A stretch of 64,000 nucleotides of DNA, from contig NZ_LOKZ01000012.1 in assembly GCF_002211365.1 (NCBI RefSeq), positions 310,001 to 374,000 of the forward strand, written 5' to 3'. Under the pieces are notes generated by a model. The model did not search any database. It saw only the letters and a list, made by a program, of their open reading frames with translations, and had not been told where the DNA came from. The position numbers were made by a program, and so were the translations under genes. How positions within the stretch are numbered: position 1 is the first letter of the stretch; each line of letters starts with the position of its first letter. The DNA is from Rhizobium sp. R711. Its GTDB lineage: Bacteria; Pseudomonadota; Alphaproteobacteria; Rhizobiales; Rhizobiaceae. Of the stretch, positions 8,701 to 17,180 are shown in pieces.

Positions 8701-11700
8701 CGCCTACTATGTCAGCCAGTCGGCAGAGACGGAAGACCGGCTTGAAGTCGCCGATTCCGTTTCCAGCGAGCTTCGCAAGATCGCCCGCCGCACGTGGCGC
8801 TATTTCGAGACGTTCACCACCGCCGAACAGAACTATCTGCCACCGGACAACATACAGGAGACGCCGCACGTAATCGTCGCGACGCGCACCTCCCCGACCA
8901 ATATCGGCGTCTATCTGCTGTCCGTCGTGTCTGGCCGGCATTTCGGATGGTTCTCCTTCGAGGAAACCATCGATCGGCTGGAACAGACGATCGCGACAAT
9001 CGACAAGATGGAGAAATTCCGCGGGCACCTCTTTAACTGGTACCACACGGATAGTCTTGAAACGCTCGGGCCGCGCTATGTTTCGGCGGTCGACAGTGGT
9101 AACCTCGCCGGCCACCTGATCGCGATCTCATCGGCCTGCCGCAACTGGGCGGAAGCGCCCTCCGCCCATATGCAAGGCAATCTCGATGGTGTCGGCGACA
9201 CCGCAGGCATCCTCGCGGAAGTGCTGTCGGAACTGCCGGACGACCGCAAGACGGTTCGCCCGCTGCGTCGTCGTCTGGAAGAGCGTATCATCGGCTTCCA
9301 GAACGCGCTGGCAGCGGTCAAGCGCGAGCACGAGTTCGCATCGATCCGCATCATCAACCTCGCCGTTCTCGCGCGCGACATTCAAAAGCTCGCTGCCAAC
9401 CTCGATCATGAGGTGAAGTCCGCCTTGAGCGTCGAGGTCACGCGCTGGGCCGAGTCTCTTGTCAAGGTTTGCGAAGCCCACATCTCGGACAGCACCTTCG
9501 ATCTGTCCAACATCGATGCGCTGCGTCCGCGCCTGATCGCCTTGCGCGACAAGGCCCGCGACCTCGCCTTCTCGATGGACTTCGGCTTCCTGTTCCGGCC
9601 CGAAAGGCGCCTGCTCTCGATCGGCTACCGCGTGGAAAGCGGCGAGCTCGATCAGGCCTGCTACGACCTGCTGGCCTCGGAATGCCGCCTCACCAGCCTG
9701 TTCGGCATCGCCAAGGGCGATCTGCCGACGGAACATTGGTACCGTCTCGGCCGCCAGGTCGTTCCAGTCGGCTCGCGTGGTGCGCTTGTCTCGTGGTCCG
9801 GCTCGATGTTCGAGTACCTGATGCCGCCGCTTGTCATGCAGGAACGCGGTGGAGGTATCCTCAACCAGACCAACAACCTGGTCGTGGTCGAGCAGATGAA
9901 CCATGCCCGCAAGCTGGGGATTCCGTGGGGTATTTCGGAAGCGGCGTTCAATGCGCGCGACCATAACCTCAACTACCAGTACACGAACTTCGGCGTACCG
10001 TCGCTCGGCCTGAAGCGGGGCCTCGGCCACAATGCGGTTATCGCGCCCTACGCTTCCATCCTTGCCAGCCAGTATAATCCCGACGCGGCGCTTGAAAATC
10101 TCCAGCGCCTGCGCAAACTCGGCGCACTCGGCAAGTTCGGTTTCCACGACGCCGTCGACTTTACGCCGACCCGCCTGCCTGAAGGCAAGACTTGCGCGGT
10201 CGTCTATAACTACTATGCTCACCACCATGGCATGTCGATCGCGGCCGTCGCGAACGTCGCCTTCAATGGCCACTTGCGCGAACTCTTCCACTCGGATCCG
10301 GTGATCGAGGCTGCCGAACTCCTTCTGCAAGAGAAGGCACCGCGGGATATTCCGGTCATGAGCGGTAAACACGAGTCCGATACGCCAGCCAGCATTCAGG
10401 ACGATCTATTGCGTCCTGAACTGCGCAAGATCTATGATCCGGCCTCGCGCGATCGCGAGCTGGTTTTCCTCTCGAACGGCCACTACTCGCTGATGCTGAC
10501 CGCAACGGGCGCCGGCTATTCACGGTGGAACGGCCAATCGGTTGCCCGCTGGAAAGCCGATCCGACCGAGGATCGCTGGGGCACCTTCATCTTCCTCCGC
10601 GATACGGCGACCAACGAATGGTGGTCGGCAACCACGGAGCCGAAGAGTGTCGAGGGCGAGCAGGTCAAGGTTCTCTTCGCCGACGAAAAGGCGGAGTTCA
10701 CCAAGACGGTGGGCGACCTCACGAGCGAGGTCGAATGCATTGTCGCCACCGAGCATGACGCCGAAGCACGCCGACTGACGCTTATCAACTCGGGGACGGA
10801 GGATCGATTTATCGAGGTAACCTCCTATCTCGAGCCTGTCCTTGCGACAGACGACGTCGACAACGCCCATCCGGCATTCGCTCGCATGTTCGTCAAGACG
10901 GAGATCGGCAAGCGTGGGGACGTCATCCGCGTCGAGCGCAACAAGCGTGATCCGAACGAGCCGAACATGGCCGTTGCCCACCTCATCGTCGACAACTCCG
11001 GCTCTTCGCGCCACACCGAGTTCGAAACGGACCGCCGCAAGTTCCTCGGCCGTGGGCGCAGCCTCGCGAACGCTGCCGCCTTTGATCCCGGCTCAACCCT
11101 TTCCGGCACTGACGGCTTCACCCTCGATCCGGTTGTCTCACTTCGCCGCACCGTGCGTGTACCGCCCGGCAAGAAAGTCAGCGTCATCTTCTGGACTATC
11201 GCTGCGCCGAGCCGCAACGAGGCGGATCAGGCCGTTGACCGGTATCGCCACGCGGACGCTTTCAACCACGAGCTCGTCCAGGCCTGGACCCGCACGCAGA
11301 TTCAGATGCGCCATGTCGGCGTGACGTCCCAGCAGGCGGCAGCCTTCCAGCATCTGGGTCGCCATCTGGTTTATCCGGATATGTATCTGCGCGCCGATGC
11401 GGCCGCAGTCGCCGCAGGCATGCAGTCGCAGTCATCACTTTGGCCGCTGGCGATCTCCGGCGATTTCCCGATCTTCACGTTGCGCGTAAACGACGACATG
11501 GATCTCGACATCGTCAGGGAAGCGCTGCTTGCGCAGGAATACCTGCGCTCGCGAGGCGTCACCGCCGATCTGGTCATCATGAACGAGCGCGCGTCATCCT
11601 ATGCGCAGGACATGCAGCACGCAGTCGATCAGATGGCGGAGAATGTTCGCCGCATGGGACAGGCCGATGGCTTGCGCCAGCACATTTTCACGGTCCGCAA

Positions 11701-14302
11701 GGATCTGATGGAAGAATCAACGTACCATGCACTGATCTCGGCCTCCCGCGTCACGCTCCATGCCAAGAACGGCAAGATTATCGATCAGATCAATCGTGCC
11801 GTCGCGCTGTTTTCCCCAAGCAAAGAAGAGCAGCAGGAGCTGGAGCGTGCCGACCGCGCGAAGTCACCGGTCAAGCGGATCGCCCCGACGCCAGCCTCAC
11901 GACCATCCAAGGTCGTGGTCGAGGAAGAAGGCGATCTCAATTACTGGAACGGTATCGGCGGCTTCGCCGGCGATGGGCGCGAATATGTCGTCCGCCTTCC
12001 CGGAGGTCACGCGACGCCGCACCCGTGGATCAATGTCATCTCGAATGAAAAATTCGGCTTCCATGTGTCGGCAGAAGGAGCGGGGTTCACCTGGAGCACA
12101 AACTCCCGCGACTATCAGCTGACGTCGTGGTCGAATGACGCAGTCATCAACCGCCCTGGTGAAGCGATCTACGTCGTCGATCGGGATAGTGGCGCGGTAC
12201 TGACTCCGTTCGCAAACCTCTCGACGCGGCAAGATATCCGCTTCGAAGCACGACATTGTCTGGGCTATTCGGTATTCTCCAGCGTACAGAACGAAATCGC
12301 GCTTGAGGTGACGCAGACGGTTGATCGCGAAAAGCCGATCAAGCTGCAGCGAATCCGGCTACGCAATGCCAGCTCCAAGCCAAGGAAGCTGCGGATCTAC
12401 GGGTACGTCGAGTGGGTTCTGGGCAACAATGCGCAGAAGTCTGCACCGTTCATCCTCTCGGAGCACGACGAGGAGACTGGCGCACTGTTTGCAAGCAACA
12501 ACTACAGCATCGATTATTCCGGTCGGGTCGCTTTCTTTGTTGCCGGTGAGAAGCCGTCCAGCTTTACGGCCAGCCGCCGCGAATTTATCGGCAAGACAGG
12601 TACGATTCAGGCGCCGCACGCCCTGAATTCGGGAGCCGGCCTTTCCGGCGCGACGGAGCTCGACGGCGACCCGGCAGCGGTTCTCGCGATCGATATCGAG
12701 ATCGGACCGGACGAGGAGCGCGATGTCTGCTTCTTCCTCGGTGATACCAAGACGAAGGCCGAGGCGCGGGCGTTAATCAATGATATCCGCAAGGTTGCCT
12801 TCGAGGACGTTGTCCAGGCAAACCGTGCGTTCTGGCAGAGTTTCACCGGGAAGCTGCAGATTTCCACGCCCGATCAGAGCATGAACAACCTGATCAATAC
12901 CTGGCTGCCGTACCAGAGCCTGGGCTGCCGCATCATGGCGCGTACGGCCTTCTACCAGGCAAGCGGTGCCTTCGGCTTCCGCGATCAGTTGCAGGATACG
13001 TTGGCATTCGTCATCCATGAGCCGTCGATTGCCCGCAAGCAAATCCTGAATGCCGCCTCGCGCCAGTTCCGCGAGGGCGACGTTCAGCATTGGTGGTTGC
13101 CGGGCACCGGCGCTGGCGTCCGGACGATGATTTCGGACGACGTGGTTTGGCTCGCCTATGCGATCCATCACTATTGCAGCGTTACGGGAGACAAGAGCGT
13201 CCTCGACGAACAACTCGCCTTCCTGGAAGGGCCGGCACTCCTCGAGGGGCAGCACGACTCCTTCTATCTGCCCGAAGTCTCCGAAGATAAGGCGAGCGTC
13301 TACGAACACGCTGCCATCGCGCTGGATCTCGCGATCGCCCGAACAGGCAAGAACGGCCTGCCGCTCTTCCTCGGAGGCGATTGGAACGACGGCATGAATC
13401 GTGTCGGAATTGGCGGACAGGGAACGAGCGTCTGGCTCGGCTGGTTCCTGGCGGGCGCGCTGCGTTCGTTCTCGGCATATGCGGAGGACCGTGGCGACAA
13501 GGCACGCGTTGAGCGGTGGACCCAGCACCTGGCCGCGCTCAAGGCAGCGCTCGAAACCGTCGCCTGGGATGGCGCCCACTACCGGCGCGGCACGTTCGAT
13601 GATGGCAGCTTGCTTGGCTCCAAGGAAAGCCTCGAATGCCAGATCGATTCGATCGCCCAGTCCTGGAGCGTGCTGTCCGGGGAGGGGGATCCGGCGCATT
13701 CGGCGAAGGCGATGAACTCCGTGCTGGATAAGCTGGTCGATCCAGAGGCACGGATCATTCGGCTCTTCACACCGCCCTTTGCGAACTCGGCTAAGGATCC
13801 TGGCTACATCAAGGCCTACCCGCCAGGCGTTCGAGAAAATGGTGGCCAATACACCCATGCCGCGACTTGGGTTGTCCTGGCGCTGGCTGAACTTGGCCGC
13901 GGCGACGATGCCCTGCGTTGCTTTGAATTGCTGAATCCAATCAGTCATGCCCGCGACCCGGTTTCGGCGGAACGCTATCGCGTCGAACCCTATATCATCG
14001 CAGCTGACGTCTACGGTGAGGGCGCGCTGAGCGGTCGCGGTGGTTGGACTTGGTATACAGGCTCCGCAGGCTGGCTCTATCGCGCGGTCATCGAGGGCAT
14101 CCTCGGCATCAGGGTGAGGGATGGCCGCTTGTACGTGCGTCCAGCGCTGGCGAGTGCCTGGGACGGCTTCTCCGCCGAGATTGAGCACGCAGGTGCTAAA
14201 TACCTCATTTCGGTCTCAAAATCGTCCCATCCGAGAGGTTACGATGTGACCATCAACGGACGCGAAGTCACCGATCCCGACGAGGGATATCCGGTCGGAT
14301 AA
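5783..14302 (+). CDS. ndvB: Cyclic beta-1,2-glucan synthase NdvB/ChvB
   Basis: Giant inner-membrane enzyme that makes periplasmic cyclic beta-1,2-glucans from UDP-glucose, needed in rhizobia and agrobacteria for hypo-osmotic growth, motility and host interaction. From the ATG at 5783 it has 2,839 residues, close to known NdvB/ChvB; an in-frame TTG lies 60 bases upstream. After a cytoplasmic N-terminus come membrane helices near residues 405-467. Next is the GT84 glycosyltransferase core, with DADTR at 624-628 and QHRW at 771-774, then more helices (about 809-854 and 938-979). A glycoamylase-like region with YYAHHHGMS lies near 1475. The C-terminal half has GH94 phosphorylase-like sequence, including GDWNDGMNR near 2531 and GGQYTHAATW, which in the family controls ring size. 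opgC follows after a hairpin. Confidence 0.97.
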   Translation: MSISATSPSPSRESETKQIDHNDSIRSTYLSIEDIRGIGASVAAHGVDSLPAFAPFDFFARHKENEKEILRVYRTTATDVESGETITPAAEWLLDNHYIVEEAIQEIRRDFPRRFYRELPTIDVGGVRIPRTLALAWLYVAHTHSSISQESLTALVDGFQQSETLRIGELWALPSLVRYVLVENLRRISIRVERSRRLRRRANEAADELVRLTDPAKAAEYLRSLESLAEDNTFATQFLYRMRDGSQASSVAIAWLDERLEALGRDTEETTMAEHSRLSSGNVTMGNIIRGLREIDDTEWSVWVEQVSHVDKLLWDHSDYGDLDSGSRNKYRKQIEKLAKRSPLSEMEIAQLALDMTEEAKTSGETQPHEPNVGGFLTGAQRPKLEARANYSPTATQHFVRTVRRFNWLSIAAPVILLTIIAMAIVGKFMANAGMEPLEIAILLVMFSLPASEGATGLFNTVLSFFVTPARLVGYEFKEGIPEEARTLLVVPCLISNRDSVDELVRNLEVHYLANPRGEIYFALLSDWPDSQVEETSADLEVLDYARREVANLSARYAFDGKTRFYLLHRRRLYNPAEGAWMGWERKRGKLHELNLLLRGDRDTTYLPGANIVPANVQYVMTLDADTRLMRDAVTKLAGKLYHPINRPVINPASGRVESGYGVLQPRVTPSLTTGKDASVFQRVFSINRGLDPYVFTVSDVYQDLAGEGTFTGKGLYHVDAFEASLKGRIDENSVLSHDLLEGSMARCALVTDLELVEDFPTRYEVETSRQHRWARGDWQLLPYMFNPKHGVTGLGRWKMFDNLRRSLTPIAWFFASVLGWYFMAPLGALVWQILLIFCLFVAPTLSLINGIIPRTSDIVARAHLYTVWSDIRAANAQVALRIIFIADSACMMADAIGRSLYRLFVSHKLMLQWRTAASVQAGKQGTILSYYRAMWHAPVLALFALAFAALSGDKAYLVGVPFALLWILSPLVAYYVSQSAETEDRLEVADSVSSELRKIARRTWRYFETFTTAEQNYLPPDNIQETPHVIVATRTSPTNIGVYLLSVVSGRHFGWFSFEETIDRLEQTIATIDKMEKFRGHLFNWYHTDSLETLGPRYVSAVDSGNLAGHLIAISSACRNWAEAPSAHMQGNLDGVGDTAGILAEVLSELPDDRKTVRPLRRRLEERIIGFQNALAAVKREHEFASIRIINLAVLARDIQKLAANLDHEVKSALSVEVTRWAESLVKVCEAHISDSTFDLSNIDALRPRLIALRDKARDLAFSMDFGFLFRPERRLLSIGYRVESGELDQACYDLLASECRLTSLFGIAKGDLPTEHWYRLGRQVVPVGSRGALVSWSGSMFEYLMPPLVMQERGGGILNQTNNLVVVEQMNHARKLGIPWGISEAAFNARDHNLNYQYTNFGVPSLGLKRGLGHNAVIAPYASILASQYNPDAALENLQRLRKLGALGKFGFHDAVDFTPTRLPEGKTCAVVYNYYAHHHGMSIAAVANVAFNGHLRELFHSDPVIEAAELLLQEKAPRDIPVMSGKHESDTPASIQDDLLRPELRKIYDPASRDRELVFLSNGHYSLMLTATGAGYSRWNGQSVARWKADPTEDRWGTFIFLRDTATNEWWSATTEPKSVEGEQVKVLFADEKAEFTKTVGDLTSEVECIVATEHDAEARRLTLINSGTEDRFIEVTSYLEPVLATDDVDNAHPAFARMFVKTEIGKRGDVIRVERNKRDPNEPNMAVAHLIVDNSGSSRHTEFETDRRKFLGRGRSLANAAAFDPGSTLSGTDGFTLDPVVSLRRTVRVPPGKKVSVIFWTIAAPSRNEADQAVDRYRHADAFNHELVQAWTRTQIQMRHVGVTSQQAAAFQHLGRHLVYPDMYLRADAAAVAAGMQSQSSLWPLAISGDFPIFTLRVNDDMDLDIVREALLAQEYLRSRGVTADLVIMNERASSYAQDMQHAVDQMAENVRRMGQADGLRQHIFTVRKDLMEESTYHALISASRVTLHAKNGKIIDQINRAVALFSPSKEEQQELERADRAKSPVKRIAPTPASRPSKVVVEEEGDLNYWNGIGGFAGDGREYVVRLPGGHATPHPWINVISNEKFGFHVSAEGAGFTWSTNSRDYQLTSWSNDAVINRPGEAIYVVDRDSGAVLTPFANLSTRQDIRFEARHCLGYSVFSSVQNEIALEVTQTVDREKPIKLQRIRLRNASSKPRKLRIYGYVEWVLGNNAQKSAPFILSEHDEETGALFASNNYSIDYSGRVAFFVAGEKPSSFTASRREFIGKTGTIQAPHALNSGAGLSGATELDGDPAAVLAIDIEIGPDEERDVCFFLGDTKTKAEARALINDIRKVAFEDVVQANRAFWQSFTGKLQISTPDQSMNNLINTWLPYQSLGCRIMARTAFYQASGAFGFRDQLQDTLAFVIHEPSIARKQILNAASRQFREGDVQHWWLPGTGAGVRTMISDDVVWLAYAIHHYCSVTGDKSVLDEQLAFLEGPALLEGQHDSFYLPEVSEDKASVYEHAAIALDLAIARTGKNGLPLFLGGDWNDGMNRVGIGGQGTSVWLGWFLAGALRSFSAYAEDRGDKARVERWTQHLAALKAALETVAWDGAHYRRGTFDDGSLLGSKESLECQIDSIAQSWSVLSGEGDPAHSAKAMNSVLDKLVDPEARIIRLFTPPFANSAKDPGYIKAYPPGVRENGGQYTHAATWVVLALAELGRGDDALRCFELLNPISHARDPVSAERYRVEPYIIAADVYGEGALSGRGGWTWYTGSAGWLYRAVIEGILGIRVRDGRLYVRPALASAWDGFSAEIEHAGAKYLISVSKSSHPRGYDVTINGREVTDPDEGYPVG

Positions 14303-14336
14303 CAGCATTTTTCCTAGCTAATCATCCGGCGTTTCG

Positions 14337-14368
14337 TTGCGGCCAAAAGGGAAACCTTTTGGCCGCAA
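14337..14368. repeat. Perfect 14-bp inverted repeat with GAAA loop between ndvB and opgC
   Basis: TTGCGGCCAAAAGG (14337-14350), loop GAAA (14351-14354), CCTTTTGGCCGCAA (14355-14368). The loop closes as a GNRA tetraloop on RNA. No T tract follows (CTGCGTTTGC), so it is not a standard terminator. It lies 34 bases after the ndvB stop and 34 bases before the opgC start, suiting mRNA 3'-end protection or partial read-through between the two genes. Confidence 0.8.
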
Positions 14369-14402
14369 CTGCGTTTGCAAATCGGAAAAGCAGGAGAAGT
14401 CC

Positions 14403-15623
14403 ATGGCAATAGCGCTCGAGGGGACGATTGGCGCCAAGCAACGTTCTGTGACGGTAGCGACGCCGAAACGTGATACGAGATTGGACGTTCTACGCGGACT
14501 GGCGCTCATCACGATTTTCATCAATCATGTTCCCGGTCAGATTTTCGAGAATCTTACAACCAAGAATTTCGGCTTCTCAGATGCGGCCGAAGCCTTCGTT
14601 CTGATCTCGGGCATTGCGGTCGGCTTGGCCTATGGTACGCGCTTTGAGCCGAGCGCATGGCTGCTGACGACGGCCAAGGCCACGAAGCGGGCGTTTACGC
14701 TTTATCTGGCTCACATGATAACGACGTTCATGACGCTCGCCCTGTTCCTTACCGGCGCATGGATCTTCCACCGACCTGGCCTGCTGTGCGAGATCAACAT
14801 CCTCGCCGTCTTGACCAATCTGAAGGCTGGCATTCCCTCGCTGGTGCTGCTGGGACACCAGATTGGCTACAACAACATCCTGCCGATGTACGGGGCCTTG
14901 ATGCTGATGGTGCCGGTCATCCTTCTGCTCAACGCGGCAAGCCCTCTTCTCGCGCTGGCCGTCTCCGGCACGGTTTGGCTGTTTGCGGGCGTATATGAGA
15001 TTGCGCCTCATAACATGCTGATTGAGGGCTATTGGTTCCTCAATCCACTGTCCTGGCAATTCCTCTTCACGATCGGCATCGTTGGCATGATGCATGTGCG
15101 CCGTGGAGGCAAACTGCCTCAGCACCCGATCCTCTTTGCCGCTGCAGCGGCTTACGTCGTATTGTCCTTTGCCTGGGTGGTCGGCCAACTCTGGAGCTTC
15201 GGAATTGCGTTGGCAGCGCTCGGCCTGCCGCCGGTACTGACAGGTTTCGACAAAACATTTCTGTCTCTGCCGAGGCTGCTGCACGTTCTGGCGCTGACGT
15301 ATCTCGTCATCAATATTCCGGCAATCTCACGCCTGCTGCGCCGGTCAGCGGACCATCCGCTGACCGTTCTCGGCCGCCACTCGCTGAACATCTTTGTCGC
15401 CGGTACTATCCTGGCGATGGTCGGTCAGGTGGTGCTCTACATCAACAACCACGACCGGATCATCGGGCCAGTCCTTGTGGTTATCGGCATCGCCATCCAG
15501 TTCGCCTACGCCTACCATCTTGAACGCAAGCGCAAGCTCGAGGCAGGCGACCGAAACAGGTTGCCCAGCCGAGGGATGGTGCCGGTTCCTGTACGCGTTG
15601 ATCGATCGCGGGATCGGCGCTAG
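14403..15623 (+). CDS. opgC: OpgC family membrane protein (periplasmic glucan succinyltransferase)
   Basis: Polytopic protein of 406 residues from the ATG at 14403, which has a clear AGGAGA site; the open frame extends upstream through the hairpin but without support. It contains the OpgC domain from about residue 22 on, opening LDVLRGLALITIFINH, followed by about ten hydrophobic helices and a basic cytoplasmic tail. OpgC proteins belong to the acyltransferase-3-like group and add succinyl (anionic) groups to osmoregulated periplasmic glucans. Its place directly after ndvB therefore makes biochemical sense: one gene makes the cyclic glucan, the next charges it. Acyl specificity is inferred from the family only. 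Confidence 0.88.
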   Translation: MAIALEGTIGAKQRSVTVATPKRDTRLDVLRGLALITIFINHVPGQIFENLTTKNFGFSDAAEAFVLISGIAVGLAYGTRFEPSAWLLTTAKATKRAFTLYLAHMITTFMTLALFLTGAWIFHRPGLLCEINILAVLTNLKAGIPSLVLLGHQIGYNNILPMYGALMLMVPVILLLNAASPLLALAVSGTVWLFAGVYEIAPHNMLIEGYWFLNPLSWQFLFTIGIVGMMHVRRGGKLPQHPILFAAAAAYVVLSFAWVVGQLWSFGIALAALGLPPVLTGFDKTFLSLPRLLHVLALTYLVINIPAISRLLRRSADHPLTVLGRHSLNIFVAGTILAMVGQVVLYINNHDRIIGPVLVVIGIAIQFAYAYHLERKRKLEAGDRNRLPSRGMVPVPVRVDRSRDRR

Positions 15624-15975
15624 ACGCCAGCGGCATCAGTCTGCTGCGATTGTCCGCCCATCGTCACCCCTTCGTATCTGATCGCAAAAACCTTGACTCC
15701 TGTGGAAAACCTTTTAAGAGCAACGGCGGAAAAGGAATATCCATGGTTCGCGACGAACACGCCATTGCTGCATGCAATGACCGGGCACAAGGTGCCGGGA
15801 TGGATATTGCCGTTCCGGTTTCTTCCAAAACCAAGGCCAAAACGACGACGAAAACCGTCTGACGTCTCTGGCCTGCCGCTCTCTCCCCGGCTCGGCTGGG
15901 GACACGGAAGCCGCGATATTTTCGCGCTTTCCCCCTCACCGGATAAGAGGAGAGAAGAGAAAGAGAGCTTGAGAA
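15624..15975. other. Intergenic region between opgC and asd
   Basis: A 352-base gap. Short frames exist (for example a 40-codon ATG frame at 15743-15862 with an AAAGGAA-like site), but the composition is Lys/Thr-rich at the end and matches nothing I know, so I do not call a gene. The last 60 bases are purine-rich (GGAGAGAAGAGAAAGAGAG) and lead into asd; they probably hold its ribosome site. No terminator for opgC is evident. Confidence 0.45.
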
Positions 15976-17010
15976 ATGGGTTTTAAAGTTGCAGTTGCGG
16001 GAGCGACCGGAAATGTTGGCCGGGAAATGCTCAATATCCTCTCCGAGCGCGGTTTTCCCGCCGATGAAGTCGTCGCGCTTGCATCCGCGCGCTCGCAGGG
16101 TACCGAGGTTTCTTACGGCGATAAGACGCTGAAGGTCGCAAACCTCGAGAATTACGATTTCTCCGACACCGATATCTGCCTGATGTCGGCTGGCGGCGAG
16201 GTCTCCAAGAAGTGGTCGCCCAAGATCGGTGCCCAGGGCTGCGTCGTCATCGACAACTCGTCGGCGTGGCGCTACGACGCGGACGTGCCGCTGATCGTTC
16301 CTGAAGTGAACCCGGACGCCGTTACCCAGTTCAGCAAGCGCAACATCATCGCCAACCCGAACTGCTCGACTGCGCAGCTCGTGGTGGCGCTCAAGCCGCT
16401 TCACGACTTCGCCAAGATCAAGCGCGTCGTCGTTTCGACCTATCAGTCCGTTTCCGGCGCCGGCAAGGATGGCATGGACGAGCTGTTCAACCAGACGCGA
16501 GCCGTCTTCGTCGCGGATCCGATCGAGAACAAGAAGTTCACGAAGCGCATAGCCTTCAATGTCATTCCGCACATCGACAGCTTCATGGAAGACGGCTACA
16601 CGAAGGAAGAGTGGAAGGTTCTCGCCGAGACCAAGAAGATGCTCGACCCGAAGATCAAGGTGACCTGCACGGCAGTTCGCGTTCCGGTCTTCATTGGCCA
16701 TTCTGAATCGGTCAACATCGAGTTCGAAAGCGAGATCACGGCCGACCAGGCACGCGACATCCTGCGGGAAGCTCCCGGCTGCCTCGTCATCGACAAGCAC
16801 GAGAACGGCGGTTACATCACGCCCTATGAGTCTGCCGGTGAAGATGCGACCTACATCTCGCGCATCCGCGAGGACGCGACGGTCGAGAACGGCCTGAACA
16901 TGTGGGTGGTTTCCGACAACCTTCGCAAGGGTGCTGCTCTCAACGCGATCCAGATCGCCGAGCTGCTTATTAATCGCGGACTTGTGAAGCCGCGCAAGCA
17001 GGCAGCCTGA
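15976..17010 (+). CDS. asd: Aspartate-semialdehyde dehydrogenase
   Basis: Cytoplasmic NADPH-dependent enzyme that reduces aspartyl phosphate to aspartate semialdehyde, the branch point to lysine/diaminopimelate, threonine and methionine. The product has 344 residues, the normal length. The N-terminal nucleotide-binding motif is GATGNVGREM (residues 9-18). The catalytic cysteine is C130 in NPNCST, and the dimerisation domain follows, with the family sequence QSVSGAGKDG at about 157-166. The start follows a purine-rich ribosome-binding region. It appears monocistronic, with a hairpin at 17068-17098 after the stop. Confidence 0.97.
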   Translation: MGFKVAVAGATGNVGREMLNILSERGFPADEVVALASARSQGTEVSYGDKTLKVANLENYDFSDTDICLMSAGGEVSKKWSPKIGAQGCVVIDNSSAWRYDADVPLIVPEVNPDAVTQFSKRNIIANPNCSTAQLVVALKPLHDFAKIKRVVVSTYQSVSGAGKDGMDELFNQTRAVFVADPIENKKFTKRIAFNVIPHIDSFMEDGYTKEEWKVLAETKKMLDPKIKVTCTAVRVPVFIGHSESVNIEFESEITADQARDILREAPGCLVIDKHENGGYITPYESAGEDATYISRIREDATVENGLNMWVVSDNLRKGAALNAIQIAELLINRGLVKPRKQAA

Positions 17011-17032
17011 ACCAATTGTTAACTATGGTTTG

Positions 17033-17047
17033 TTAAGCCCGGCTTAA
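17033..17047. promoter_or_regulatory. CtrA-type box TTAA-N7-TTAA
   Basis: TTAAGCCCGGCTTAA matches the TTAA-N7-TTAA consensus of the alphaproteobacterial cell-cycle regulator CtrA exactly, and a further TTAA lies at 17019-17022. It is 134 bases upstream of the lytic transglycosylase start. Because TTAAGCC-C-GGCTTAA is also a palindrome, it could instead be a small hairpin after asd. Confidence 0.4.
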
Positions 17048-17067
17048 TAAGGTAAGGGCTTTTCTTG

Positions 17068-17098
17068 GCGCGGGTTCGCCGTTTACGGCTTCCCGCGC
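17068..17098 (+). terminator. Hairpin downstream of asd
   Basis: Outer stem GCGCGGG (17068-17074) / CCCGCGC (17092-17098) with an inner stem GCCG-TTTA-CGGC (17078-17089). Only a two-base T run follows, so termination by this hairpin alone would be weak. Confidence 0.5.
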
Positions 17099-17180
17099 TT
17101 GCCAAATCAAAGACGGTGACAATATTGCCGAAAGCGGGCCGATGGCCCGGTTTGAAGGCCAGTCAGATCGGGATATCTCC

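Noticed and set aside
12773..14188. 471-codon antisense frame inside ndvB
   Set aside because: High GC and codon bias make long shadow frames on the opposite strand; no ribosome site and no family resemblance, while the ndvB frame is certain.
15743..15862. 40-codon ATG frame between opgC and asd
   Set aside because: Has an AAAGGAA-like site but lysine/threonine-rich composition, no family and no supporting signals.
15664..16800. 378-codon minus-strand frame opposite asd and its leader
   Set aside because: Overlaps asd on the other strand and has no family match.
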